From an uncultured Alphaproteobacteria bacterium (GTDB lineage: Bacteria > Pseudomonadota > Alphaproteobacteria > Caulobacterales > Hyphomonadaceae), in NCBI GenBank assembly GCA_903831485.1, contig CAIKXW010000422.1, positions 1-8,932 on the forward strand: DNA of 8,932 bases, read 5' to 3'. Shown here piece after piece: positions 1 through 6,232 of the stretch (the stretch's first letter is position 1; each line of letters opens with the position of its first letter). The notes under the pieces are model-generated. The model had not been told where the DNA came from. It did not search any database and worked only from the letters and a program-made list of their open reading frames with translations. The position numbers were made by a program, and so were the translations under genes.

Positions 1-323
1 GCACAGCCATGGATGGCGGGGCCGATCTGGATCGGCGCACCGACCACGACAACGGGGGCGAGCGACTTGCTGGCGTGCTTTACCCTGGCGATCGCCTCGC
101 GCACGGCGGCAAGCAGCGTGGACTGCATGTGCAGGTCGTCGATCGTGTAGCCAGAGAGGCCAAGCTCGGGGAAAATGCAGACAGCGGCGCCGGCCTTGTC
201 GGCCTTGCGCATCAGGTCGATGGTCTCGCGCGCATTGCTGGCAGGATCGGCAAGGTGGACGCGCGGGCTGGCCGCGGCCACCCGCACGAAACCGTGCGCG
301 TAAAGATTGTCGAACTCGGCCAT
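1..323 (-). CDS. nadE: NAD+ synthetase, glutamine-dependent, N-terminal glutaminase part (partial)
   Basis: NadE makes NAD+ from deamido-NAD+, ATP and glutamine in the cytoplasm. The 107 codons present belong to its N-terminal nitrilase-fold glutaminase domain, which releases ammonia for the C-terminal synthetase domain (outside the window). The N-terminus MAEFDNLYAHGFVRVAAA resembles the mycobacterial-type long NadE (YQHGFVRVAA). The segment FPELGLSGYTIDDL at residues 51-64 is the nitrilase motif, and Glu53 is the expected catalytic glutamate. VVVVGAPIQIG near residues 91-101 is the next conserved strand. The ATG at 321-323 was chosen because homologues start at about this point; the Shine-Dalgarno sequence is weak. 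The gene is divergent from the oxidoreductase, with about 144 bases between the two starts. An AT-rich patch there (ATTATC at 383-388, read GATAAT on this strand) could be its -10 box, but no convincing -35 was seen. The Lys and Cys of the catalytic triad lie beyond the edge. Confidence 0.88.
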   Translation of the reverse strand, partial: MAEFDNLYAHGFVRVAAASPRVHLADPASNARETIDLMRKADKAGAAVCIFPELGLSGYTIDDLHMQSTLLAAVREAIARVKHASKSLAPVVVVGAPIQIGPAIHGC

Positions 324-467
324 GCCTGCGCCTATCACCCGGCCTTACGGCTCTCAACAGGCAGGCTACACACGCATAGGTAATTATCGGAAAACGAAAT
401 CACAGGTTAGCGCTGGAAAGAGGCCGATTCCGACGCTTTGGCCAAGCGGGTCGATACAGGTTGGTTA

Positions 468-1586
468 ATGGACGTTGACGTTGTGGTCGTGGGAGCAGGC
501 GCGGTCGGGCTGGCGATCGCTGCCGCCTTCGCGCGCGCGGGCGCGGATGTGGTGGTGCTCGAAGCTGTCGCCGCGATTGGCGCGGGGATCTCTTCGCGCA
601 ACTCCGAGGTGATCCACGCCGGGATGTACTATCCGACGGGAAGCCTGCGGCAGCGGCTGTGCGTTGCCGGCAGGCGGCAGTTGTATGCGTATCTTGACCA
701 ACGCGGTGGCGCCTATCGCAAGTATGGCAAGCTGATCGTTGCAACGTCGGAGCGTGAGGTTGAAAAGATCGAGGCGATTTACGCGACCGGCCAGCGCAAT
801 GGCGTCGAGGGGCTGGAGCTTGTCAGCGCAACGACCGCGAAGGCGTGGGAGCCGCAGCTTGCCTGCACGGCTGCGCTGTGGTCGCCCGAAACGGGCGTTG
901 TCGATGGGCATGGCTACATGCTCGCGCTGCGAGGCGAGATGGAGGATCATGGCGGGGTGATTGCACTCAACGCGCCGGTGCAGCGCGTCACACCGCTGGC
1001 GGGCGGAGGGTTCCGCGTGGCGACGGGCGGTGCAGAGGCCGCCACGTTGACCTGCCGCCGGGTCGTGAACAGCGGCGGGCTACATGCGCAGCGTGTTGCG
1101 CGGTCCGTCGACGGGTTTCCTGTCGAGCACATTCCGCAGCTTGTGCTGGCGAAGGGCAGCTATTTTGTGTGCGGAGGCCGGCAGGCGTTCTCACGCCTGG
1201 TCTATCCGGCGCCGGTCGATGGCGGACTTGGCGTTCATGTGACGCTCGACCTTGGCGGGCGGATGAAGTTCGGGCCGGATGTGGAATGGCTCGCGTCGGA
1301 CGATCCTGACAGCATCGACTACACGGTGGATCCCCGGCGCGCGAACAGCTTCTACGATGCGATCCGCAGGTACTGGCCGGGCCTGCCGGACGGGGCGCTT
1401 ACGCCGGACTATTTGGGCTGCCGTCCCAAGCTTTCGGGGCCGGGCGAGCCTGCGGCCGACTTCCGAATCGATGGGCCCGAGCTTCACGGCGTGACGGGGC
1501 TTGTGAACCTGTTCGGCATCGAGAGCCCGGGGCTGACGTCTTCGCTGGCGATCGCGGACGAGGTTCGCGCGCGCCTGGCTGACTGA
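468..1586 (+). CDS. lhgO: FAD-dependent oxidoreductase, L-2-hydroxyglutarate oxidase family
   Basis: This is a 372-residue flavoprotein of the D-amino-acid-oxidase (DAO) superfamily. The closest recognisable family is L-2-hydroxyglutarate oxidase/dehydrogenase, which oxidises L-2-hydroxyglutarate to 2-oxoglutarate and passes electrons to oxygen or quinone. The FAD-binding Rossmann motif GAGAVG is at residues 9-14, with acidic Glu32 ending strand 2 for the ribose. The family hallmark NSEVIHAGMYYPTGSLRQRL follows at 45-64 (LhgO of E. coli has NSGVIHAGVYYTPGSL). Further LhgO-like blocks are KYGKLIVAT, a K-G-S-Y-F segment, LVYPAPVDGGLGVHVTLD and GIESPGLTSSLAIA at the C-terminus. It is shorter than E. 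coli LhgO (422 residues) but matches the roughly 370-residue form common in alphaproteobacteria. The start is the ATG at 468, with ACAGG seven bases upstream. An in-frame TTG at 438 would add ten residues that do not look conserved. The substrate is inferred from the family and could be another 2-hydroxy acid. The gene is not obviously linked to the sugar genes. Confidence 0.82.
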   Translation: MDVDVVVVGAGAVGLAIAAAFARAGADVVVLEAVAAIGAGISSRNSEVIHAGMYYPTGSLRQRLCVAGRRQLYAYLDQRGGAYRKYGKLIVATSEREVEKIEAIYATGQRNGVEGLELVSATTAKAWEPQLACTAALWSPETGVVDGHGYMLALRGEMEDHGGVIALNAPVQRVTPLAGGGFRVATGGAEAATLTCRRVVNSGGLHAQRVARSVDGFPVEHIPQLVLAKGSYFVCGGRQAFSRLVYPAPVDGGLGVHVTLDLGGRMKFGPDVEWLASDDPDSIDYTVDPRRANSFYDAIRRYWPGLPDGALTPDYLGCRPKLSGPGEPAADFRIDGPELHGVTGLVNLFGIESPGLTSSLAIADEVRARLAD

Positions 1587-1587
1587 A

Positions 1588-2550
1588 CTATTCGTCCAGC
1601 AGCTTCTTGAAGTAGGTGATGGTTTCCTTGAGGCCGTCCTCAAGTTGCACGTTCGGCTCCCAGCCCAGCACGGTCTTGGCTTTCGTGATGTCGGGTTTGC
1701 GCTGCTTCGGGTCATCGGCAGGCAGCGGCATGCGGACCAGCTTGGATTTCGAGCCTGTCAGCCTCAGCACGTTCTCGGCCAGCTCGATCATCGTGAACTC
1801 GCCGGGATTGCCGACATTGATCGGGCCGGTCACGTCGTCGGGTGAGTCCATCAGGCGGATCATCCCCTCGATCAGGTCATCGACATAGCAGAAGGAGCGC
1901 GTCTGCGAGCCGTCGCCATAGATGGTGATGTCCTGGCCGCGCAGCGCCTGCACGATGAAGTTGGAGACGACGCGCCCATCGTTCGGGTGCATGCGCGGAC
2001 CGTAGGTGTTGAAGATACGCAGCACCTTGATGCGCAGCTGGTGCTGGCGCCAGTAGTCGAAGAACAACGTCTCGGCGCAGCGCTTGCCCTCGTCATAGCA
2101 GGAGCGCGGGCCGATCGGGTTCACGTTGCCCCAATAGTCTTCGGTTTGCGGGTGGACGGCAGGGTCGCCATAGACTTCCGAGGTCGACGCCTGGAGGATC
2201 TTTGCGCCCAGCCTCTTGGCGAGACCGAGCATGTTGATGGCGCCATGCACGCTCGTTTTCGTCGTCTGCACCGGATCGTGCTGGTAGTGCACGGGACTTG
2301 CCGGGCAGGCGAGGTTCCAGATCTGGTCCACTTCCACGAAGAGGGGGAAGGTCACGTCATGGCGCAGGAATTCGAATTTCGGGTTGCCGTGCAGGTGGGC
2401 GACATTGCGCTTCTGGCCGGTGAACAGGTTGTCGACGCAGAGCACTTCCTGCCCGCGCCCAAGCAGCCGGTCGCAAAGGTGCGAGCCGAGAAAGCCCGAG
2501 CCGCCTGTGATCAGGGCGCGGTTCTCGAGAAGCGAGCTTGATCTGGTCAA
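1588..2550 (-). CDS. uxs: UDP-glucuronate decarboxylase (UDP-xylose synthase)
   Basis: This is a 320-residue extended short-chain dehydrogenase. It converts UDP-glucuronate to UDP-xylose and CO2 with a tightly bound NAD+ that is reduced and re-oxidised within one cycle. The glycine-rich NAD loop GGSGFLGSH is at residues 16-24, and [11 protein letters not shown] at 39-49 follows strand 2. TSEVYGDP at 123-130 holds the catalytic Thr and the Glu typical of UXS enzymes. YDEGK at 152-156 is the catalytic Yxxx[17 protein letters not shown] is diagnostic of UXS, and Arg218 lies in [12 protein letters not shown]. There is no membrane anchor, so it is soluble. The start is a TTG at 2548-2550: GGGGG lies six bases upstream and no ATG or GTG occurs before the glycine loop. 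It begins 39 bases after ugd, whose product is its substrate, so co-transcription is likely. Its stop codon is one base from that of the convergent oxidoreductase. Confidence 0.94.
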   Translation of the reverse strand: MTRSSSLLENRALITGGSGFLGSHLCDRLLGRGQEVLCVDNLFTGQKRNVAHLHGNPKFEFLRHDVTFPLFVEVDQIWNLACPASPVHYQHDPVQTTKTSVHGAINMLGLAKRLGAKILQASTSEVYGDPAVHPQTEDYWGNVNPIGPRSCYDEGKRCAETLFFDYWRQHQLRIKVLRIFNTYGPRMHPNDGRVVSNFIVQALRGQDITIYGDGSQTRSFCYVDDLIEGMIRLMDSPDDVTGPINVGNPGEFTMIELAENVLRLTGSKSKLVRMPLPADDPKQRKPDITKAKTVLGWEPNVQLEDGLKETITYFKKLLDE

Positions 2551-2589
2551 GGAATTCCCCCGGTTTGCGGTGAGGCTGCAGGCATGGCC

Positions 2590-3894
2590 CTACGGCCGCC
2601 CGACGCTCACATAATTGAAGCCGCGCTTCACCATGTCAGACGGCTGGTAGACATTGCGCAGGTCGACCACGGTCGGCGTCTTGAGGAGCTTCTTGACGCG
2701 GTCGAAGTCCATCGCCCGGAACTGGTCCCATTCGGTGATCAGCACCATGGCGTCGGCGCCGTCGATGGCGTGGTACGGGCCGTCGCAGAAATCGACCTCG
2801 GTCAGCATCTTGCCGGCCTCGTGCATGCTTTCCGGGTCGTATGCTTTCACGCGCGCGCCGGCCGCCTGCAGGGCGGGAATGATGTCGAGCGAGGGGGCGT
2901 CGCGCATGTCATCCGTGTTGGGCTTGAAGGCGAGGCCCAGCACGCCGATCGTCTTGCCCTTCACGTCGCCGCCCATGGCGTTGATCACGCGCGCAGCCAT
3001 CGCCTTCTTGCGGGCGTCGTTCACCTCGACGACCGTATCCACGATGCGGACGGGGCTGCCATGATCGTTGGCGGTCTTGGTCAGCGCTAGCGTATCCTTC
3101 GGAAAACATGACCCGCCATAGCCGGGACCTGCGTGCAGGAACTTCTTGCCGATGCGGTTGTCGAGGCCGATGCCCTTGGAGACGTCCTGAACGTTGGCGC
3201 CGACTTTCTCGCAGAGGTCCGCCATCTCGTTGATGAAGGTGATCTTGACCGCAAGGAAGGCGTTGGCCGCGTACTTGATCAGCTCCGAGGTGCGGCGCGA
3301 CGTGTAGACCAGCGGCGTCTCGTTCAGGAACAGGGGACGATAGAGTTCGCGCATGACTTCGCGCGCTTCTTCGCTGTCGGTGCCGACCACCACGCGGTCC
3401 GGGCGCTTGAAGTCGCCGATGGCGGCGCCCTCGCGCAGGAATTCGGGGTTCGAGACGACGGCGAATTTTGCGTTCGGGTTGGTCTTGCGGATGATGTCCT
3501 CGACCTCATCGCCCGTGCCGACCGGAACAGTCGACTTGGTGACGACGACGGTGAAGCCGTCCATGTGCTCCGCGATCTCCTTGGCCGCGGCGTAGACATA
3601 CGACAGGTCGGCATGGCCATCGCCGCGGCGCGAGGGGGTCCCCACCGCGATGAAGACGGCGTCGGCGTTGCGGATCGCGTCCGGCGCGTCCAGCGTGAAG
3701 GACAGTCGGCCTTCCTTGACGTTGGAACTGACAAGCTCAGCCAGTCCCGGTTCGAAGATCGGCATCACGCCACCCTTCAGCCGGTCGATCTTGCCCGCAT
3801 CCTTGTCCACGCAGGTGACTGTATGGCCGAAATCGGCAAAGCAGGCTCCGGACACCAGGCCAACATAGCCTGCTCCGATCATCGTCACGCGCAT
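2590..3894 (-). CDS. ugd: UDP-glucose 6-dehydrogenase
   Basis: Ugd oxidises UDP-glucose to UDP-glucuronate with two NAD+, in the cytoplasm. The 434-residue length is normal for bacterial Ugd. The NAD-binding motif GAGYVG is at residues 7-12, preceded by MRVTMI. FIAVGTPSRRGDGHADLSYV (81-100) and KSTVPVGT (120-127) are family blocks, as is NPEFLREGAAIGDF at 149-162. Lys207 and Asn211 lie in ELIKYAANAFLA, and GYGGSCFPKD at 258-267 carries the catalytic nucleophile Cys263. The C-terminal UDP-binding domain contains GLAFKPNTDDMRDAPS. The reading frame stays open upstream to 4428, but the real start is the ATG at 3892-3894: it directly precedes the Rossmann motif and has GGAG six bases upstream. 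The upstream open frame only shadows dprE2. The gene follows dprE2 after 143 bases, where a possible separate promoter lies, and feeds UDP-GlcA to the adjacent uxs and possibly to other glycan pathways. Confidence 0.96.
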   Translation of the reverse strand: MRVTMIGAGYVGLVSGACFADFGHTVTCVDKDAGKIDRLKGGVMPIFEPGLAELVSSNVKEGRLSFTLDAPDAIRNADAVFIAVGTPSRRGDGHADLSYVYAAAKEIAEHMDGFTVVVTKSTVPVGTGDEVEDIIRKTNPNAKFAVVSNPEFLREGAAIGDFKRPDRVVVGTDSEEAREVMRELYRPLFLNETPLVYTSRRTSELIKYAANAFLAVKITFINEMADLCEKVGANVQDVSKGIGLDNRIGKKFLHAGPGYGGSCFPKDTLALTKTANDHGSPVRIVDTVVEVNDARKKAMAARVINAMGGDVKGKTIGVLGLAFKPNTDDMRDAPSLDIIPALQAAGARVKAYDPESMHEAGKMLTEVDFCDGPYHAIDGADAMVLITEWDQFRAMDFDRVKKLLKTPTVVDLRNVYQPSDMVKRGFNYVSVGRP

Positions 3895-3934
3895 GACGCA
3901 CTCCAGAATTGCGGGGCGCTTCCCCCAACGCAGG

Positions 3935-3963
3935 CTTAGTCGCTTGCAGGGGGGCAAAGTCAA
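3935..3963 (-). promoter_or_regulatory. Candidate promoter for ugd-uxs
   Basis: On the minus strand, TTGACT (plus 3958-3963) is followed after 17 bases by ACTAAG (plus 3935-3940), about 40 bases ahead of the ugd ATG. The -35 is good and the -10 is poor. The perfect hairpin ACAGGC-GGG-GCCTGT (3973-3987) sits just upstream of the -35. It could be a regulator site or a fragment of a weak terminator for the preceding genes, although no T-run follows it. If real, this promoter would let ugd-uxs be expressed apart from hldE-dprE1-dprE2. Confidence 0.27.
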
Positions 3964-4037
3964 GGCGTCGCCACAGGCGGGGCCTGTCCACCGACGCGAT
4001 TGATATGGTGTGGCGGGCGCGCCTGCCGGGTCTGTGG

Positions 4038-4838
4038 CTACAACTTCGTCTTGTGGAAGACGAACGCCGGCACGGCTCGGATTATGGCCATGACGATACG
4101 CCATTTTCCGGGGGCGTACTGGATTGGGCCGCCCTTGTCCGCCGCCCGGCGCAGGGCGCGGCCGATCTGGTCGGCGCTGGCCCACATCGCGCCGCCCTTC
4201 TTGAGGCCGTCCGTCATCGGCGTGTCGACGAAGCCCGGTTTCACCGCGACAGCCCGGGCGCCTGTTCCCGCGAGCGAATGCGCGATGCCCTGCACGTACA
4301 GGGCGAGCCCGCCCTTGGCTGCGCCATAGGCGTAGTTCGACTGCCGGCCCCGGTCGCCGGCCACTGACGACACCGCGACAAGCGCGCCATGTTTCTGCCG
4401 GCGCAGGATATTGGCGGCGGCCTCGCACCAGTGAACGGCAGAGGTGAAGTTGGAGGTCACGATCCTTGAAAGCTCGGCGGGTATGACTGTCGCTTCCGGC
4501 TGCGATCCCAGATAGCCGTAGACGAGGTGGACGTGATCAACGCCGCCCATGTGGGCCGACCAGGCCTCAAGATGTTCCCCGGCCTTGCGGGCTTCTGCTT
4601 CAAGATCCATCGCGGCCACGGCGACGTTCGACGCGCCGCGGGCATAGAGATCGGCGGCCAGCGCATTCAGGCGCGCCTCATTGCGGGCGACCAGAACCAG
4701 GGACGCGCCCTCGCTCGCATAAACTCGCGCCGCCGCCGTTGCGATTGCCGACAGGGCGCCAAGAATGACGACCCGGTTGGACGTCTTCACCTGCGTCGCA
4801 TCTGCCTGCACCGGCGCGTATCCGAGCGATCCGTCCAT
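4038..4838 (-). CDS. dprE2: DprE2-like polyprenylphosphoryl-2-ketopentose reductase (SDR)
   Basis: DprE2 is the second half of the mycobacterial 2-epimerase. It reduces the 2-keto intermediate made by DprE1 (decaprenylphosphoryl-2-keto-erythro-pentose) with NAD(P)H to give the arabinose form. This 266-residue protein is a short-chain dehydrogenase. The cofactor loop GALSAIA at residues 27-33 departs from the classical TGxxxGIG, but DprE2 also has an unusual loop (GGTSEIG). The active site comprises Ser157/Ser158 in AVSSVAG and Tyr171-Lys175 in YGAAK. The C-terminal stretch PGFVDTPMTDGLKKGG, then YAPGKWRIVMAIIRAVPAFVFHK, closely follows the DprE2 pattern (PGQVRTRM, then [23 protein letters not shown]). 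That tail, rich in hydrophobic residues, probably meets the membrane. The ATG shares its A with the dprE1 TGA (TGATG), which indicates translational coupling. The first 20 or so residues are a non-conserved extension. The actual lipid-sugar substrate here is not proven. Confidence 0.87.
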   Translation of the reverse strand: MDGSLGYAPVQADATQVKTSNRVVILGALSAIATAAARVYASEGASLVLVARNEARLNALAADLYARGASNVAVAAMDLEAEARKAGEHLEAWSAHMGGVDHVHLVYGYLGSQPEATVIPAELSRIVTSNFTSAVHWCEAAANILRRQKHGALVAVSSVAGDRGRQSNYAYGAAKGGLALYVQGIAHSLAGTGARAVAVKPGFVDTPMTDGLKKGGAMWASADQIGRALRRAADKGGPIQYAPGKWRIVMAIIRAVPAFVFHKTKL

Positions 4839-6166
4839 CAGTCTGACACCCGTCTCCAGAAGGCCGATGACAGGCCCGGGTCAACATAGGCACGGAAGTC
4901 CTGCCATTTCGGAAACCCGGCCTGAAACATTGCGGGCGGCATCCGCCCGTCCTTGGCCGGATAGAGCCGGCCGCCCGTGTCCGCGACGATGCGGTCGAGG
5001 TCGGCCATCAGGCGAAGTGTCCGCTCGCCCTGGTTACGGAAGTCCAGCGCAAGCGTCGTGCCCTCCATCGGGAAGGACAGCATGCCCACGGGTGAGTTTG
5101 GCCCGAAATCCTTGAGTACGGCGAGGGGGGAGCCCTGGCCTGAAGCGACAATCGTCTTAAGCAATTCGGTGACGCCCGCGCGCGCCGACGCGGGGGGCAG
5201 CACGCACTGGTACTGGTAGAAGCCCTTCGCGCCGTAGAGCCTGTTCCAGTGCGCGATGCCGTCGAGCGGATAGAGGAAAGGGTCGTAGTGGGCGCGGTAA
5301 GGGCCGTATCGCATCCGCTTCATCTCGTGCCGGACGCTGTTAAAGGCGCGGACCGTCAGCGCGTTGAGCGTGAAGTCCGGCGCGTCGACCGGCACATTGC
5401 GGCGCGGCTGTTCAACATGAGGCGAGAGGTCGCCATTCGCAGACCAGTTCGCCGACGAAAAGATGCCGCGTCCCAGCTTTGCGCCCTGCGTCGAACAGTC
5501 CACCCACGCCATGGTGTGCTCGAAGGTGTTCTTCTTTTCCCCAGCAATGTCGAAATAGTCTTCGACGCGGTTGAACGCCGTGTCCTCCGCGTCGAGCCAG
5601 GCGGACGGGATGCGGGTGGCGCGGAACTCCACCCAGGCGATGAGGCCGGTGAGTCCAAGGCCTCCGACGGTCGCGTGGAACAGTGGATCGCCCGGGGCAA
5701 GTTCCTGCGCGGCGCCATCTGTGCGCAAGAGCATCAGCCGCGTGACAGATGCGCCGAAAGTGCCGGCGGCGTGATGGTTCTTGCCGTGCACATCGTTGGC
5801 GACAGCGCCGCCCAGCGTCACAAAGCGCGTCCCCGGCGTCGTCGGCAGGAACCAGCCGGCGGGCACAAGCACCTGCAAGGCGTGGCTCAGGGACAGGCCG
5901 GCCTCGGCGCGCATGACGCCGTTCCGGCGATCGAAGAACATGATCCGGTCGACGCCTGTCATGTCGATGACCCGGCCGTCCGGATTGAGATTGCTGTCGC
6001 CGTATGATCGCCGCAACCCGATCACCAGCCCTGGCTGCTCTGCCGACAGGCTCGTCAGCATGCCGACGGCCTCGTCGCCAAAGCGCGGCCGGGCGACGAG
6101 GTGGCGCTCGCGCACAACGCGTCCCCACGAACTCAGCGTGGCGTCGGATTGAAACGTCCGGGTCAT
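4838..6166 (-). CDS. dprE1: DprE1-like polyprenylphosphoryl-beta-D-ribose 2'-oxidase, FAD-dependent
   Basis: DprE1 oxidises C2 of the ribose in decaprenylphosphoryl-beta-D-ribose. With DprE2 it produces decaprenylphosphoryl-arabinose, the arabinofuranose donor. The mycobacterial enzyme works at the periplasmic face of the inner membrane. This 442-residue protein has a VAO/PCMH-type FAD-binding domain over about residues 15-190. Visible motifs are GLRRSYGDSNLN (50-61; mycobacterial GLGRSYGDNAQN), PGTRFVTLGGAVANDVHGKNHH (111-132) with FAD-contacting His127, and ATVGGLGLTGLI. The substrate domain contains LDGIAHWNRLYGAKGFYQYQ (301-320), FGPNSPVGMLSFP and GGRLYPAKDGR, whose Lys405 matches the essential Lys418 of the M. 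tuberculosis enzyme. The residue matching Cys387 there is Ala373. The ATG at 6164-6166 has only a weak ribosome site, but no better in-frame start exists and family alignment fits. It follows hldE after 66 bases and overlaps dprE2 by one base. No UbiA-type prenyltransferase is seen nearby. Confidence 0.91.
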   Translation of the reverse strand: MTRTFQSDATLSSWGRVVRERHLVARPRFGDEAVGMLTSLSAEQPGLVIGLRRSYGDSNLNPDGRVIDMTGVDRIMFFDRRNGVMRAEAGLSLSHALQVLVPAGWFLPTTPGTRFVTLGGAVANDVHGKNHHAAGTFGASVTRLMLLRTDGAAQELAPGDPLFHATVGGLGLTGLIAWVEFRATRIPSAWLDAEDTAFNRVEDYFDIAGEKKNTFEHTMAWVDCSTQGAKLGRGIFSSANWSANGDLSPHVEQPRRNVPVDAPDFTLNALTVRAFNSVRHEMKRMRYGPYRAHYDPFLYPLDGIAHWNRLYGAKGFYQYQCVLPPASARAGVTELLKTIVASGQGSPLAVLKDFGPNSPVGMLSFPMEGTTLALDFRNQGERTLRLMADLDRIVADTGGRLYPAKDGRMPPAMFQAGFPKWQDFRAYVDPGLSSAFWRRVSD

Positions 6167-6232
6167 GATCGCGCCAAACTGCCATGAGCAGATTAGGGAA
6201 GCTTTGACGGCGCCCTGGAACGGCGCTCTGGC

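Noticed and set aside
1987..2541. A long plus-strand open frame opposite uxs (184 codons), and similar long frames opposite ugd and dprE1
   Set aside because: Mirror frames are expected in GC-rich genes; their translations are low-complexity His/Arg/Val-rich and lack motifs, while the opposite strand encodes clear enzymes.
3895..4428. An N-terminal extension of 178 codons in frame with ugd
   Set aside because: It runs antiparallel to nothing but overlaps dprE2 in another frame on the same strand, has arginine/glycine-rich shadow composition, and the ATG at 3894 has a good ribosome site right before the Rossmann motif.
6167..6232. GCGCC/GGCGC stem between hldE and dprE1 as a terminator
   Set aside because: The stem has only five pairs, a seven-base loop and no T-run on the minus strand; continued transcription into dprE1 is more likely.
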